55,033 nucleotides of DNA from assembly GCA_903873475.1 (NCBI GenBank), contig CAIQON010000331.1:1-55033 (forward strand). The letters run 5' to 3'. Shown in pieces: positions 17,313-27,603 of this stretch. Both the position numbers and the translations under genes were made by a program. The DNA comes from an uncultured bacterium. GTDB lineage: Bacteria; Pseudomonadota; Gammaproteobacteria; Burkholderiales; CAIKXV01. The number at the start of each line of letters is the position of its first letter. The first letter of the stretch is position 1. A model generated the notes under the pieces. The model was not told the DNA's origin. It saw nothing but the letters and a program-made list of their open reading frames with translations, and searched no databases.

Positions 17313-18668
17313 TCAACCCGGTAACCGGTCTATCGTGCGGGCCGTCGCGCCGCGATGGTGCCGCGCAAACGCAGCACCGGCCTCACCCATCGCGGCTCGC
17401 GCGGCAGGGTCGCCGAACAGGCGCTCGGCCTCGTGCGCGAAGGCGGCCGGGTCGGCGACCCGGATGGCTGCGCCCGCCTCGATCGCCTGCGCCGCGACCT
17501 CGCGGAAGTTGAAGGTGTGTGGCCCCACCAGCACCGGCCGCCCGAGGGCGCAGGGCTCGATCAGGTTCTGCCCGCCCAGCGGCAGCAGGCTGCCGCCGAC
17601 GAAGGCAAGGTCGCAGGCCGCGTAATAGACCGCCATCTCGCCCATGCTGTCGCCGAGCAGCACCTGGATCGAACGATCCGCGAGCGACTCGACGCCACCC
17701 TGCGCGCTGCGCCGCGCGTAACGAAGCCCGGCCTGGTCGAGCAGGCGGGCGACCTCGTCGAAGCGCTGCGGATGGCGTGGCACCAGCAGCAGCAACAGCC
17801 CGGGCACCTGCATTGCACGCAGCGCCTCGAGCACCCGCGGCTCCTCGCCCTCACGCGTGCTCGCCGCGATCAGCACCGGGCGCCCGGCCCAGCCGGCGCG
17901 CCAACGCTCGCCCACCGCGACCAGCGCGGGCGACGGCAAGGCATCGAACTTGACGTTGCCGGTGACGACGACCTCGGGCGCACCGAGCGAGCGCAACCGG
18001 TCGGCGTCGGCATCGGCCTGCGCGAACACGCCGGACAGGCCGCGCAGTGCATCGGCCGTCAGTCGTGGAAAGCGACGGTAACGGGCGGCCGAGCGCTCCG
18101 ACAGACGGGCATTCACCAGGTACAGCGGCACGCCCCGGCGCCGACATGCGCTGACCAGGTTCGGCCAGAGTTCGGTTTCCATGATCACGCCCACATCCGG
18201 CCGGAAGTGGGCGAGGAACCGCCGCACCGCGAACGGGAAGTCGTACGGGAGATAGACCGACTGCACGGTATCGCCGAACAGTTCATGAGCGGTCGCGCGG
18301 CCGGTAGGCGTCATGTGCGTGAGCAGGAAACGCGCGTCGGGCCGGCGCGCGCGCAGCGCCTCGATCACCGGGCGCGCGGCCTGGGTCTCGCCGACCGACA
18401 CCGCATGCAGCCAGTACAGTGGCCCGGAGCGTTCGAGCGAGGCCGTCCCGGCCGACGGCGGGACGGCCGGCGCGGCACGCGAACGATAGCGCCCGAACCG
18501 CTCGCCGAGGTGATCCAGGTAACCGGGCTGCCGGCGCGAACGCAGCGCGAGTCGCGCCAGCACGAGCGGCGCGGCGAGCCACAACCCGAGCGTATACAGC
18601 CTGCGGCCGCCGGCCGTGCCGGCCTCAGAGCGCGGTGCCGCCGGGCGTGCACCGCCGTCCCCGGTCAT
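17313..18668 (-). CDS. waaA: 3-deoxy-D-manno-octulosonic acid (Kdo) transferase
   Basis: The 451-aa product adds Kdo to lipid A precursor at the inner membrane. It has an N-terminal membrane anchor (about 25-42), the SVGET motif with catalytic Glu94, METELWPNL, a GNVKFD junction between the two Rossmann domains, and the CMP-Kdo-site region GGSLLPLGGQNLIEP. The C-terminus is normal. The start overlaps the stop of waaC (18665-18668, ATGA). It is convergent with the exported-protein gene. It shows the host makes Kdo-type lipopolysaccharide. Confidence 0.93.
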   Translation of the reverse strand: MTGDGGARPAAPRSEAGTAGGRRLYTLGLWLAAPLVLARLALRSRRQPGYLDHLGERFGRYRSRAAPAVPPSAGTASLERSGPLYWLHAVSVGETQAARPVIEALRARRPDARFLLTHMTPTGRATAHELFGDTVQSVYLPYDFPFAVRRFLAHFRPDVGVIMETELWPNLVSACRRRGVPLYLVNARLSERSAARYRRFPRLTADALRGLSGVFAQADADADRLRSLGAPEVVVTGNVKFDALPSPALVAVGERWRAGWAGRPVLIAASTREGEEPRVLEALRAMQVPGLLLLLVPRHPQRFDEVARLLDQAGLRYARRSAQGGVESLADRSIQVLLGDSMGEMAVYYAACDLAFVGGSLLPLGGQNLIEPCALGRPVLVGPHTFNFREVAAQAIEAGAAIRVADPAAFAHEAERLFGDPAARAAMGEAGAAFARHHRGATARTIDRLPG

Positions 18669-19714
18669 GCGGCCTGCCCGGCGGTAACCTGCACGACCGC
18701 GGCCAGCACCTCGTCCGGGCCGGGTACGCTCGACACGCCACCGAGGTTCAGGCCGACCGAGGCCGGATAAAGTCCGTTGCGGGCCGGATCGGTCGCGACA
18801 TAGATGCCGATGCAGCGCACCCCGACCGCCGAGGCCAGGTGCAGGAGCCCGGTATCGACCCCGATCACCACCGCCGCCTGCGCGAGTCCGCGCGCCAGGT
18901 CTGCCAGCCCGCCGCGCGGCGGCACGCGGGCGCCAGCAATCGCCGCCGCGAGCCGTTCGGCCCGTGCGCGCTCACTGTCGGATCCCCATGGAATGACCGC
19001 CCGCAGGCCGAGCCGGTCGTGCAGCGCGCGGCCGAGCGCGATCCACGCCGATTCCGGCCACAGCTTCTCGGCGCGCGCCGTCGCATGCAGCAGGACGGCG
19101 AAGGGCGACCGGCCGTCCCAGTCGCCGTCGACATCCATGCCCGCCCCACCCGCAGCCGACGTGCCATCACGCAACTGCAGACCGTAGGACGGCGGCCCGT
19201 CGAGGCTGTACCCCGCCGCCAGCGCGACCAGTTGACGGTTGCGCTCCAGTGCATGAAGCGTGCGCGGCACCGGATAAAGCTGCTGGTAGAAGCGGGTAGC
19301 CAGCGGTTCGCGCACGCTCGCGCGATCGAAGCCGGCGCGCGGGCCGGTCGCCAGGCGCGCCAGCAGCGCACTCTTCAGCAGCCCCTGGGTATCGACCACG
19401 AGGTCGTACGGATGGGCCGACAGGCGGGCACGCATGCCGCGCCAGCCGCTCCGGCTCTCGGCCGCCCATGGCCGCGACCGCCAGCGGCGCAGCGCGCAGG
19501 GGATGACCTCGTGCACGGCCGGATGCAGCGCCGGCACCTCGGCGAACGCCTGTTCCACCAGCCAGTCGACCGTGACCCCGGGCAGCGCACGGTGCAGGTC
19601 GTCGACCACCGGCAGGTTGTGCACGACATCGCCGAGCGAGGACGTCTTCACCAGCAGTACGCGGCGCAACGGCGGGTGCGGCGGCGGACGGGAGGCAGTG
19701 GACAGGGCGGACAC
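18665..19714 (-). CDS. waaC: Lipopolysaccharide heptosyltransferase I
   Basis: The 349-aa GT9 enzyme adds the first L,D-heptose to Kdo. Signatures are VLLVKTSSLGDVVHNLPV near the N-terminus, VDTQGLLKSALLA, LLHATARAEKLWPE, WGSDSERARAE and GVDTGLLHLASA. Start: GTG at 19714, about 15 residues before the first conserved strand. It heads the leftward waaC-waaA pair, divergent from the O-antigen genes across 132 bases. Confidence 0.92.
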   Translation of the reverse strand: MSALSTASRPPPHPPLRRVLLVKTSSLGDVVHNLPVVDDLHRALPGVTVDWLVEQAFAEVPALHPAVHEVIPCALRRWRSRPWAAESRSGWRGMRARLSAHPYDLVVDTQGLLKSALLARLATGPRAGFDRASVREPLATRFYQQLYPVPRTLHALERNRQLVALAAGYSLDGPPSYGLQLRDGTSAAGGAGMDVDGDWDGRSPFAVLLHATARAEKLWPESAWIALGRALHDRLGLRAVIPWGSDSERARAERLAAAIAGARVPPRGGLADLARGLAQAAVVIGVDTGLLHLASAVGVRCIGIYVATDPARNGLYPASVGLNLGGVSSVPGPDEVLAAVVQVTAGQAA

Positions 19715-19742
19715 GGGGGTGCACCGGGAGTATCGATCGGCC

Positions 19743-19748
19743 TAGAAT
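19743..19748 (+). promoter_or_regulatory. Possible -10 box for the rightward O-antigen operon
   Basis: TAGAAT lies in the only sizeable gap (19715-19846) between the divergent waaC and epimerase genes, about 100 bases before the epimerase start. No good -35 element is seen at the usual spacing, so support is weak. Confidence 0.25.
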
Positions 19749-19846
19749 ATCGGCATGGCTGCAATCATGCTCGATTCCACGACCGTGGCGACCCCTTCGG
19801 TTCCCCGCGAGCTTCCCGCAACGGCGTCCAGCACGGTCCCCACGCA

Positions 19847-20854
19847 ATGAAGATCCTCCTGACCGGGTGTGCCGGCTTCATCGGCATGCATACCTGCGAA
19901 CGCCTGCTTGCCCGGGGCGATGAAGTCGTCGGCGTCGACAACCTCAACGACTATTACGATCCCGCCCTGAAGCAGGCGCGGCTCGCGCGGCTGCTCGGCC
20001 ATCCGTCCTTCCGCTTCGAGCGGCTCGACATCGCCGATGCGGGCGCACTCGACCAGGTCTTCGCCACGCACCGCCCCCAGCGCGTGGTCAACCTGGCAGC
20101 CCAGGCCGGCGTGCGCTATTCGCTGAAGAATCCACAGGCCTATGTCACCAGCAACCTGACGGGCTTCGTGAACGTGCTCGAGGCCTGCCGGCACCACTCG
20201 GTCGAGCACCTGGTCTATGCCAGCAGCTCCAGCGTATACGGCCACAATGCCGACCTTCCGTTCCGGGTCGAGCAGGACGTCGACCATCCGGTGAGCCTGT
20301 ACGCGGCGACCAAGAAATCCAACGAGCTGATGGCGCACTGCTACAGCCACCTGTTCCGGCTGCCGACCACCGGCCTGCGCTTCTTCACGGTCTACGGGCC
20401 CTGGGGGCGGCCCGACATGGCGCTGTGGCTGTTCACCCGCGCGATCCTGGACGGCAAGCCAATCGACGTGTTCAACGAAGGCCGCATGCGGCGCGACTTC
20501 ACCTACATCGACGATATCGTCGAAGGCGTGGTGCGGGTGATCGACCATGTCGCGACGCCCGACCCCGCCTACGACCGGCACACGCCGAACGCGGCGATGA
20601 GCGACGCGCCCTACCGGCTCTACAACATCGGCAACCAGAACCCGGTGCAGCTGCTCGATTTCATCGCGGCGATCGAGAATGCCCTCGGCCGCAAGGCCGT
20701 GCGCAACCTGCTGCCGATGCAGGCGGGCGACGTCGAGGCGACCTTCGCCGACGTGTCCGCGCTCGACAAGGCGGTCGGCTTCCGGCCGGCAACGCCGATC
20801 GAGGTGGGCGTACGGCGGTTCGTCGAGTGGTATCGAACCTGGGACACGCGGTGA
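19847..20854 (+). CDS. NAD-dependent UDP-sugar 4-epimerase (UDP-glucuronate epimerase type)
   Basis: The 335-aa extended SDR has GCAGFIG at 7-13, a Ser-rich ASSSSVYG active-site strand (about 125-132) and the catalytic Tyr152-x3-Lys156. Sequence around NDYYDPALKQARL is typical of UDP-glucuronate 4-epimerases (CapI/WbnF-like). It interconverts C4 configuration of a UDP-uronic acid in the cytoplasm. The next gene, overlapping by four bases, makes a UDP-N-acetylhexosaminuronic acid, so the real substrate may be UDP-GlcNAcA (TviC/WbpP role), giving UDP-GalNAcA. Confidence 0.85.
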   Translation: MKILLTGCAGFIGMHTCERLLARGDEVVGVDNLNDYYDPALKQARLARLLGHPSFRFERLDIADAGALDQVFATHRPQRVVNLAAQAGVRYSLKNPQAYVTSNLTGFVNVLEACRHHSVEHLVYASSSSVYGHNADLPFRVEQDVDHPVSLYAATKKSNELMAHCYSHLFRLPTTGLRFFTVYGPWGRPDMALWLFTRAILDGKPIDVFNEGRMRRDFTYIDDIVEGVVRVIDHVATPDPAYDRHTPNAAMSDAPYRLYNIGNQNPVQLLDFIAAIENALGRKAVRNLLPMQAGDVEATFADVSALDKAVGFRPATPIEVGVRRFVEWYRTWDTR

Positions 20855-22167
20855 GTCGCGGGCTCGAGGCAACCCGGACCGTGCGTGAATGCACGGTCGC
20901 CGTCGTCGGCCTGGGCTATGTCGGCCTGCCGCTCGCGCTGGCGTTCGGCCGCGAGATGGACACCATCGGCTTCGACATCTCGGCACCGCGGGTGGCTGAA
21001 TGCAGCCGCGGCGTCGACCATACCGGCGAGGCCTGCGCAGCCGACTTCGCAGCCGCCCGCCGCGCGCGCTACACGACCGACCCGGCGCAGCTGCGTGAGG
21101 CCGACTTCATCGTGGTCGCAGTGCCAACGCCGGTGGATGGTGCGCACCAGCCGGACTTCGGCCCGCTGCGCGGCGCCTGCCGCAGTGCGGGGGCACACCT
21201 CAAGCCTGGCGTGATCATCGTGTTCGAGTCCACCGTCTATCCGGGCGCGACCGAGGAAATCTGCATCCCGCTGCTCGAACAGGTCTCCGGAGGCCGCTGG
21301 AAACACGATTTCTTCGTCGGCTATTCGCCCGAGCGGATCAACCCGGGCGACCGCGAGCACACCCTCGCGCGCATCGTGAAGGTGGTCTCGGGCGACACGC
21401 CGCAGACGCTGGATGCGGTCGCAGCACTGTATGAAGTGGTCGTGGAAGCCGGCGTGCACCGTGCCCCGAGCATCGCGGTGGCCGAGGCGGCCAAGGTGAT
21501 CGAGAACACGCAGCGCGACCTGAACATCGCGCTGATGAACGAACTGTCGCTGATCTTCCACCGTCTCGGCCTCGACACCCGCGACGTGCTGGCCGCCGCC
21601 GCCACCAAGTGGAATTTCCTGCCGTTCCGTCCCGGCCTGGTCGGCGGCCACTGCATCGGGGTCGATCCCTACTACCTGACCCACAAGGCCGAGACCGTCG
21701 GCTACCACCCCGAGGTGATCCTCGCCGGCCGCCGGATCAACGACGGCATGGGCGCGTGGGTTGCCGCGCAGACAGTGAAACAGCTGATCGCGGCCGGCTC
21801 GGCCGTGCGCGGCGCGAAGGTGAACGTGCTCGGGCTGACCTTCAAGGAAGACGTGCCCGACCTGCGCAACTCGAAGGTGATCGACGTGATCCGCGAGCTC
21901 GAGAGCTTCGGCGTCGAGGTCCATTGCCACGACCCGGTCGCCTCCGCCGCCGAGGCGGCGCACGAGTACGGCATCGTGCTGCGCCCCTGGGAGAACCTGC
22001 CGCGCGCCGAGGCCCTGGTGGTCGCGGTGAGCCATCGCGCCTTCCTGGAAGGGCCGGTCGAGCGCTATCGCCCGCTGCTCGCCGACGGTGGCGCATTCAT
22101 CGACGTGAAGGCCGCCTTCGACCGTGACGCGCTGGCCGCCGCGGGCTGGCGCACATGGCGGCTGTGA
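20851..22167 (+). CDS. tviB: UDP-N-acetyl-hexosamine 6-dehydrogenase (TviB/WbpO type)
   Basis: The 438-aa nucleotide-sugar dehydrogenase oxidises C6 twice with NAD. It has GLGYVGLPL at 20-28, AVPTPVD (about 90-96), FESTVYPG, Lys215 in EAAKVIEN and catalytic Cys268 in GGHCIGVDPYYL. The PEVILAGRRIND and LTFKEDVPDLRNSK segments place it with TviB/WbpO/Cap5L rather than UDP-glucose dehydrogenases. The GTG start overlaps the epimerase stop (GTGA). With the epimerase it should supply UDP-GlcNAcA and UDP-GalNAcA. Confidence 0.87.
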   Translation: MSRGLEATRTVRECTVAVVGLGYVGLPLALAFGREMDTIGFDISAPRVAECSRGVDHTGEACAADFAAARRARYTTDPAQLREADFIVVAVPTPVDGAHQPDFGPLRGACRSAGAHLKPGVIIVFESTVYPGATEEICIPLLEQVSGGRWKHDFFVGYSPERINPGDREHTLARIVKVVSGDTPQTLDAVAALYEVVVEAGVHRAPSIAVAEAAKVIENTQRDLNIALMNELSLIFHRLGLDTRDVLAAAATKWNFLPFRPGLVGGHCIGVDPYYLTHKAETVGYHPEVILAGRRINDGMGAWVAAQTVKQLIAAGSAVRGAKVNVLGLTFKEDVPDLRNSKVIDVIRELESFGVEVHCHDPVASAAEAAHEYGIVLRPWENLPRAEALVVAVSHRAFLEGPVERYRPLLADGGAFIDVKAAFDRDALAAAGWRTWRL

Positions 22168-22189
22168 GCCGGCAGACAACGGAAGGGAC

Positions 22190-23281
22190 ATGGTGAACAC
22201 GATCCTGGTCACTGGCGGCGCCGGCTTCATCGGCGCGAACTTCGTCCTCGACTGGCTGGCGCCGTCCAACCCGGATGCATGCCCCGTCGTGAACCTGGAT
22301 GCGCTGACCTATGCCGGCAACCTGGCCAGCCTGGAACCGGTCGCCCGCGACCCGCGCCACCGGTTCGTGCACGGCGACATCAACGACCGGGCACTGGTAT
22401 CGCGGCTGCTGCGCGAGCATCGCGTCGGGGCCATCGTGAACTTCGCTGCCGAAAGCCATGTCGACCGCTCGATCCTCGGCCCGGATGCATTCGTGCAGAC
22501 CAACATCGTCGGCACCTTCAACCTGATCGAGGCCGCGCGCGAATGGCTGTCCACCCTCGGCGCCACGGACCGCGCCGCGTTCCGCTTCATCCAGGTCTCG
22601 ACCGACGAGGTGTTCGGCGCGCTCGAACCGGACGATCCGCCGTTCAGCGAGACCACACCGTTCTCGCCGCGCAGCCCCTATTCGGCCTCCAAGGCGTCCG
22701 CAGACCACCTGGTGCAGGCTGCCTGGCACACCTACGGGCTGCCAGCCATCATCACCCACTGCTCGAACAACTACGGCCCGCTGCAGTTTCCCGAGAAGCT
22801 GGTGCCGCTGATGATCCGCAATGCGCGGCGCGGCGAACGCCTTCCGGTGTATGGCGATGGCCGGCAGGTGCGCGACTGGCTGCATGTGAGCGACCATGCG
22901 AGCGCGCTGCGCGCGGTGCTCGCGCGCGGCAGGCCCGGGCAGACCTACAACATCGGTGGCAGCGCGGAGCGCGAGAACCTGTCGGTGGTGAACCTGCTGT
23001 GCAGCCTGCTCGACGAGCTGTCGCCCCGGGCCGATGGCGCCTCGTACGCGGCGCAGATCGCCTATGTCACCGACCGCCCTGGCCACGACCGACGCTATGC
23101 GATCGACCAGCGCAAGATCGCAGCAGAACTGGGCTGGGAGCCAGCCGTCGCCTTCGAGCAGGGCCTGCGCGACACGGTCGACTGGTACCTCGGGAACGAT
23201 GCATGGATCGCCGGCATCGAGACCGGCGCCTATCGGCAGTGGCTCGACACGAACTATCGCAGCGGAGAGCGTGCACGATGA
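22190..23281 (+). CDS. rfbB: dTDP-glucose 4,6-dehydratase
   Basis: The 363-aa enzyme makes dTDP-4-keto-6-deoxyglucose, step two of dTDP-L-rhamnose synthesis. It has GGAGFIG at 9-15, the acid/base set Thr138-Asp139-Glu140 in VSTDEVFG, Tyr164-x3-Lys168, and [15 protein letters not shown] precedes the ATG. The stop overlaps rfbA (ATGA). Confidence 0.95.
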   Translation: MVNTILVTGGAGFIGANFVLDWLAPSNPDACPVVNLDALTYAGNLASLEPVARDPRHRFVHGDINDRALVSRLLREHRVGAIVNFAAESHVDRSILGPDAFVQTNIVGTFNLIEAAREWLSTLGATDRAAFRFIQVSTDEVFGALEPDDPPFSETTPFSPRSPYSASKASADHLVQAAWHTYGLPAIITHCSNNYGPLQFPEKLVPLMIRNARRGERLPVYGDGRQVRDWLHVSDHASALRAVLARGRPGQTYNIGGSAERENLSVVNLLCSLLDELSPRADGASYAAQIAYVTDRPGHDRRYAIDQRKIAAELGWEPAVAFEQGLRDTVDWYLGNDAWIAGIETGAYRQWLDTNYRSGERAR

Positions 23282-24153
23282 AAGGGATCCTCCTCGCAGG
23301 CGGTGCAGGCACACGCCTGCATCCGGCGACCCTGGCCGTATCCAAGCAGTTGCTGCCGGTGTACGACAAGCCGCTCGTCTACTACCCGCTGTCCACGCTG
23401 ATGCTCGCCGGCATCCGCGAGGTGCTGCTGATCTCGACCCCGCAGGACACGCCGCGCTTCCAGCAGTTGCTGGGCGACGGCTCGCGCTGGGGCCTGTCGC
23501 TGTCCTATGCGGTGCAGCCCAGGCCGGACGGTATCGCTCAGGCGCTGCTGATCGGGCGCAGCTTCCTGGATGGCGAGAGCTGCGCGCTGGTGCTCGGCGA
23601 CAACATCTTCCATGGCAACGACCTGACCGGCGTGCTCGCACAGGCGGCCGCCCGGACCACCGGCGCGACGGTGTTCGCCTACCCGGTGAACGACCCGGAG
23701 CGCTACGGCGTGGTCGAATTCGATGCCCAGGGCCGGGCGCTCGGGCTGGAAGAGAAGCCCAAGGCGCCACGCTCGCGCTATGCCGTGACCGGCCTCTACT
23801 TCTACGACGGCCAGGCACCGGAACTCGCGTCGCGGCTGCAGCCCTCGCCGCGCGGCGAGCTCGAGATCACCGACCTGAACCGCGTCTACCTGGAGCGTGG
23901 CGCGCTCGAGGTCGTCGCGCTGGGCCGGGGCATGGCCTGGCTGGATACCGGGACGCACGACTCCCTGCTCGAAGCCAGCCAGTTCATCCAGACGATCGAG
24001 AAGCGCCAGGGCCTGAAGGTCGCCTGCCCGGAAGAGATCGCCTGGCGCCAGGGCTGGATCGACGGTCTGGCACTGGAAGCGCTGGCCGGCGAACTCGGCA
24101 AGAGCGGCTACGGCGACTATCTGCGCGGCGTGCTGCGCGACCGGCTCTACTGA
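23278..24153 (+). CDS. rfbA: Glucose-1-phosphate thymidylyltransferase
   Basis: The 291-aa enzyme joins dTTP and glucose-1-phosphate, step one of the rhamnose pathway. It has the nucleotide loop [32 protein letters not shown] and [14 protein letters not shown], all as in RmlA. It overlaps rfbB by four bases, and rfbC follows after 31 bases. Confidence 0.95.
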   Translation: MKGILLAGGAGTRLHPATLAVSKQLLPVYDKPLVYYPLSTLMLAGIREVLLISTPQDTPRFQQLLGDGSRWGLSLSYAVQPRPDGIAQALLIGRSFLDGESCALVLGDNIFHGNDLTGVLAQAAARTTGATVFAYPVNDPERYGVVEFDAQGRALGLEEKPKAPRSRYAVTGLYFYDGQAPELASRLQPSPRGELEITDLNRVYLERGALEVVALGRGMAWLDTGTHDSLLEASQFIQTIEKRQGLKVACPEEIAWRQGWIDGLALEALAGELGKSGYGDYLRGVLRDRLY

Positions 24154-24184
24154 AGACGGCTGCACTGAAACCAAAAGGCAACGG

Positions 24185-24748
24185 ATGCGCATCGAGAAGA
24201 CGAGACTCCCGGAAGTGCTGCTGCTCGAGCCGACCGTCTACGGCGATGCCCGCGGCATGTTCTTCGAGAGCTACAACGCCCGCGCGATGGCCGAAGCCGG
24301 CATCACCCTGCCGTTCGTGCAGGACAACCACTCGATCTCGCTCGCCGGGGTGCTGCGCGGCCTGCACTATCAGCTGGAACAGGCACAGGGAAAGCTAGTG
24401 CGCGCGGTCGTGGGCGAAGTGTTCGATGTCGCGGTCGACATCCGCCGCAGTTCGCCGCGCTTCGGCCAGTGGACCGGGCACCGGCTGTCGGCGGCCAACC
24501 GCACCATGATGTGGGTGCCGCCGGGTTTCGCGCACGGCTTCCTGGTGCTGTCGGAGCGAGCCGAGATCCTCTACAAGACCACCGACTACTACGGCCCGCC
24601 GTTCGAACGCTCGATCGCGTGGGATGACCCGCAGATAGGCATCGACTGGCCGATGGCCGACGTGCACCCGGCAGCCGCCACGCTGCCAGTGCTGTCGGCA
24701 CGTGACCTTGCCGGCCAGCCGCTTGCCGAGGCGGAGACCTATCCGTGA
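24185..24748 (+). CDS. rfbC: dTDP-4-dehydrorhamnose 3,5-epimerase
   Basis: The 187-aa cupin-fold enzyme inverts C3 and C5 of dTDP-4-keto-6-deoxyglucose. It has catalytic His61 in LRGLHYQ, PPGFAHGF, and the intact ILYKTTDYY signature at 128-136. It overlaps rfbD by four bases. It is the canonical copy; a divergent paralogue lies at 28863. Confidence 0.94.
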   Translation: MRIEKTRLPEVLLLEPTVYGDARGMFFESYNARAMAEAGITLPFVQDNHSISLAGVLRGLHYQLEQAQGKLVRAVVGEVFDVAVDIRRSSPRFGQWTGHRLSAANRTMMWVPPGFAHGFLVLSERAEILYKTTDYYGPPFERSIAWDDPQIGIDWPMADVHPAAATLPVLSARDLAGQPLAEAETYP

Positions 24749-25686
24749 CACGGGTGCTGCTGTTCGGCCGTAGCGGGCAGGTGGGTGGTGAACTCGTACG
24801 GCAGTTCGGGCAGCGTACCGGCGCCGGTGCGGCAACCGTGGCGGGCACGCCGCCCCTGCCGCAGCCGGCATACGAACTGAACGCACTCGACCGCGCCGGC
24901 TGCGACCTGTCGGACCCCGATGCCGTGCATGCGGCGATCGCCCGGGCGAAGCCGCAGGTCATCGTCAATGCCGCTGCATGGACGGCGGTCGACCGCGCGG
25001 AGGCCGAGCCGGACGCCTGCCATCGGATCAACGCCGGTGCCCCGGCGGCGATGGCAGCGGCCGCGCGCGACAGCGGCGCGCTGCTGGTGCACTACTCGAC
25101 CGACTATGTATTCGACGGCAGCGCTCGCCGACCTTACCGCGAAGATGACCCGGTCGCGCCCCTCGGCGTCTACGGCCGCAGCAAGCTCGCAGGAGAGCAG
25201 GCGATCGCCGCCAGCGGCTGCGCGGCGGTAATCCTGCGCACCAGCTGGGTGTACGGCCTGACCGGCCAGAACTTCCTGCGCACGATGCTGCGCCTGGCCG
25301 GCGAGCGCGAGGAACTCGGGGTGGTCGACGACCAGCAGGGGAGCCCGACCTGGAGCCGGTCGATCGCGCGAGCGACCCTGCAGTTGCTCGATGCCCATGC
25401 CACTGATCCGGCTGCCTGGCCCGGCCTTTCCGGGCTGTACCACGCGACCGCCAGCGGCTCGACCACCTGGTTCGGATTCGCATCGGCCATCTTCGAACTC
25501 GCGCCGGGGCTCGCCCGGCGACCGCGGCTGCGTCCGCTGGCCACCGCCGACTATCCGCTGCCGGCGCCGCGGCCGGCATGGTCGGTGCTCCATTGCGGGA
25601 GGCTGCAGGAGCGTTTCGGCATCACACTGCCGGGCTGGCGGGATGCGCTTTCCGAGTGCCTGGCTGCCAATACGGCCAACTCCTGA
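24745..25686 (+). CDS. rfbD: dTDP-4-dehydrorhamnose reductase
   Basis: The 313-aa SDR completes dTDP-L-rhamnose. It has [11 protein letters not shown] at the NAD(P) site, the [10 protein letters not shown] segment, YSTDYVFDG (about 117-125) and Tyr143-x3-Lys147. An insertion at about 26-45, between the first strand and the acidic [12 protein letters not shown] segment, makes the N-terminal lobe slightly longer than usual. The GTG start overlaps rfbC. The order B-A-C-D gives a complete rhamnose set. Confidence 0.93.
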   Translation: MTRVLLFGRSGQVGGELVRQFGQRTGAGAATVAGTPPLPQPAYELNALDRAGCDLSDPDAVHAAIARAKPQVIVNAAAWTAVDRAEAEPDACHRINAGAPAAMAAAARDSGALLVHYSTDYVFDGSARRPYREDDPVAPLGVYGRSKLAGEQAIAASGCAAVILRTSWVYGLTGQNFLRTMLRLAGEREELGVVDDQQGSPTWSRSIARATLQLLDAHATDPAAWPGLSGLYHATASGSTTWFGFASAIFELAPGLARRPRLRPLATADYPLPAPRPAWSVLHCGRLQERFGITLPGWRDALSECLAANTANS

Positions 25687-25735
25687 GACAATCGGGCATG
25701 AACACGCGGCCATACCAGCGAGGGAAGCACTCCCG

Positions 25736-26506
25736 ATGAAGGCGGTCATCCTCGCCGGCGGGCTCGGCACGCGCATCAGCGAAGAATCGCACCTGCGGCC
25801 GAAGCCAATGATCGAGATCGGCGGCAAGCCGATCCTCTGGCACATCATGAAGATCTATTCGTCTTACGGCATCAACGAATTCATCGTTTGCCTCGGCTAC
25901 CGCGGTTACGTGATCAAGGAATACTTCGCCAACTACTTCCTGCACATGTCGGATGTCACCTTCGACATGTCGGCGAACCGGATGGAAGTGCACCAGGCGA
26001 GCGCCGAACCGTGGCGGGTGACGCTGGTGGAAACCGGCGAAGACACGATGACTGGCGGCCGCTTGAAGCGCGTCGCGCGCTACCTCGGCGACGAGGACTT
26101 CTGCTTCACCTATGGCGACGGCGTAGCGGACATCGATATCGGCGCGCTCGTGGCCTCGCACCGCGCGCAGGGCCGCCAGGCGACGCTGACCGCCGTCCAA
26201 CCACCCGGGCGCTACGGCGCGCTGGTACTCGATGGAGACCGCGTCGAGCGCTTCCAGGAAAAGCCGCGCGGCGACAACGCCTGGATCAACGGCGGCTTCT
26301 TCGTGCTGTCGCCGAAGGTGATCGATCTGATCGATGGCGATGCGACTCACTGGGAGCGCGAACCGCTGGAGCGCCTGACCGCTGTCGGCCAGTTGTCTGC
26401 CTTCCAGCACCGCGGCTTCTGGCAGCCGATGGACACCCTGCGCGACAAGACGCTGCTCGAGCAGCTGTGGGCGTCAGGCAATGCACCCTGGAAGCGCTGG
26501 ACGTGA
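25736..26506 (+). CDS. rfbF: Glucose-1-phosphate cytidylyltransferase
   Basis: The 256-aa enzyme makes CDP-glucose, entry to CDP-6-deoxy and 3,6-dideoxyhexoses. It has [34 protein letters not shown], the CDP-specific QPPGRYGAL, and [12 protein letters not shown] near the C-terminus. It begins a second sugar module after a 49-base gap and overlaps rfbG by four bases. Confidence 0.95.
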   Translation: MKAVILAGGLGTRISEESHLRPKPMIEIGGKPILWHIMKIYSSYGINEFIVCLGYRGYVIKEYFANYFLHMSDVTFDMSANRMEVHQASAEPWRVTLVETGEDTMTGGRLKRVARYLGDEDFCFTYGDGVADIDIGALVASHRAQGRQATLTAVQPPGRYGALVLDGDRVERFQEKPRGDNAWINGGFFVLSPKVIDLIDGDATHWEREPLERLTAVGQLSAFQHRGFWQPMDTLRDKTLLEQLWASGNAPWKRWT

Positions 26507-27603
26507 ACATCGATGCACTGGATGCCGAGACCTGGCAAGGCCGGCACGTGCTGGTCACCGGGCACACCGGCTTCAAGGGCGCATGGCTGTGCCTGTGGCT
26601 CGCGCGCATGGGTGCCCGAGTCACCGGGTTTGCGCTCGCGCCGGAGGGCCGGCCGAACCTGTTCGACCTTGCCGCCGTGGGCAGCCAGGTGCAGTCGACG
26701 ATCGGCGACCTGCGCGATACGGGTGCCGTCGGCCGCGCATTGAAGGAGGCGCAGCCGGAGGTCGTGTTGCACCTGGCGGCGCAATCGCTGGTTCGCCGCT
26801 CGTATGCGGAGCCAGCGCAGACCTTCGACACCAACGTGATGGGTACGGTAAACCTGCTCGAGGCCGTCCGGCAGGTGCCTTCGGTGCGGGCGGTGGTGGT
26901 GGTGACCAGCGACAAGTGCTACGAGAACCGCGGCATCGCACGCGGCTATGTCGAGGACGACCCGCTCGGCGGCCACGACCCCTACTCCGCCAGCAAGGGC
27001 TGCGCCGAGATCGTCGCGGCATCGTACCGGCGCTCGTTCTTCCACGAAAAGGGCATGGCTGCCATCGCCAGTGCGCGTGCCGGCAACGTGATCGGTGGCG
27101 GCGACTGGTCGCAGGACCGGCTGCTGCCCGACCTGATCCGAGCGTTCGAATCCGGCCGGCCGGCGCTGATTCGCAACCCGGCGGCGATACGTCCGTTCCA
27201 GCACGTGCTGGAACCGCTGGCCGGCTACCTGCAACTGGCAGCGGCGCTGCTGTCCGACGGCCCGGCCCAGGCGCGAGGATGGAACTTCGGCCCCGATGCC
27301 GCGTCGACCGCAACCGTCGGAGCAGTGGCAGACATCGCGGCTGCGGCCTGGGGTGGCAGTGCCGGCTGGACCACCGATGGCAGCGTGCATCCGCACGAGG
27401 CCGCGGTGCTGATGCTCGATGCCTCCGCAGCCCGGCAGCGACTGCACTGGACGCCGCGCCTGCCGCTGGCTCGGGCCGTGGCCGACACCATCGCCTGGCA
27501 TCGCGAGCTGGCGGCAGGCGCCGATGCCGCGAGCCTGTGCCTGCGCCAGGTCGACGCCTATCTCGAGACGCCGGCGATGGCCGTGCTGGAAGGTGCCGCA
27601 TGA
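26503..27603 (+). CDS. rfbG: CDP-glucose 4,6-dehydratase
   Basis: The 366-aa SDR forms CDP-4-keto-6-deoxyglucose. It has [10 protein letters not shown] at about 20-29, [18 protein letters not shown] (135-142), DPYSASK with Tyr161-x3-Lys165, and [12 protein letters not shown]. The GTG at 26503 overlaps the rfbF stop. The 3-dehydratase RfbH that normally follows for 3,6-dideoxyhexoses is absent, and a C-methyltransferase takes its place, implying a branched rather than dideoxy sugar. Confidence 0.94.
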   Translation: MNIDALDAETWQGRHVLVTGHTGFKGAWLCLWLARMGARVTGFALAPEGRPNLFDLAAVGSQVQSTIGDLRDTGAVGRALKEAQPEVVLHLAAQSLVRRSYAEPAQTFDTNVMGTVNLLEAVRQVPSVRAVVVVTSDKCYENRGIARGYVEDDPLGGHDPYSASKGCAEIVAASYRRSFFHEKGMAAIASARAGNVIGGGDWSQDRLLPDLIRAFESGRPALIRNPAAIRPFQHVLEPLAGYLQLAAALLSDGPAQARGWNFGPDAASTATVGAVADIAAAAWGGSAGWTTDGSVHPHEAAVLMLDASAARQRLHWTPRLPLARAVADTIAWHRELAAGADAASLCLRQVDAYLETPAMAVLEGAA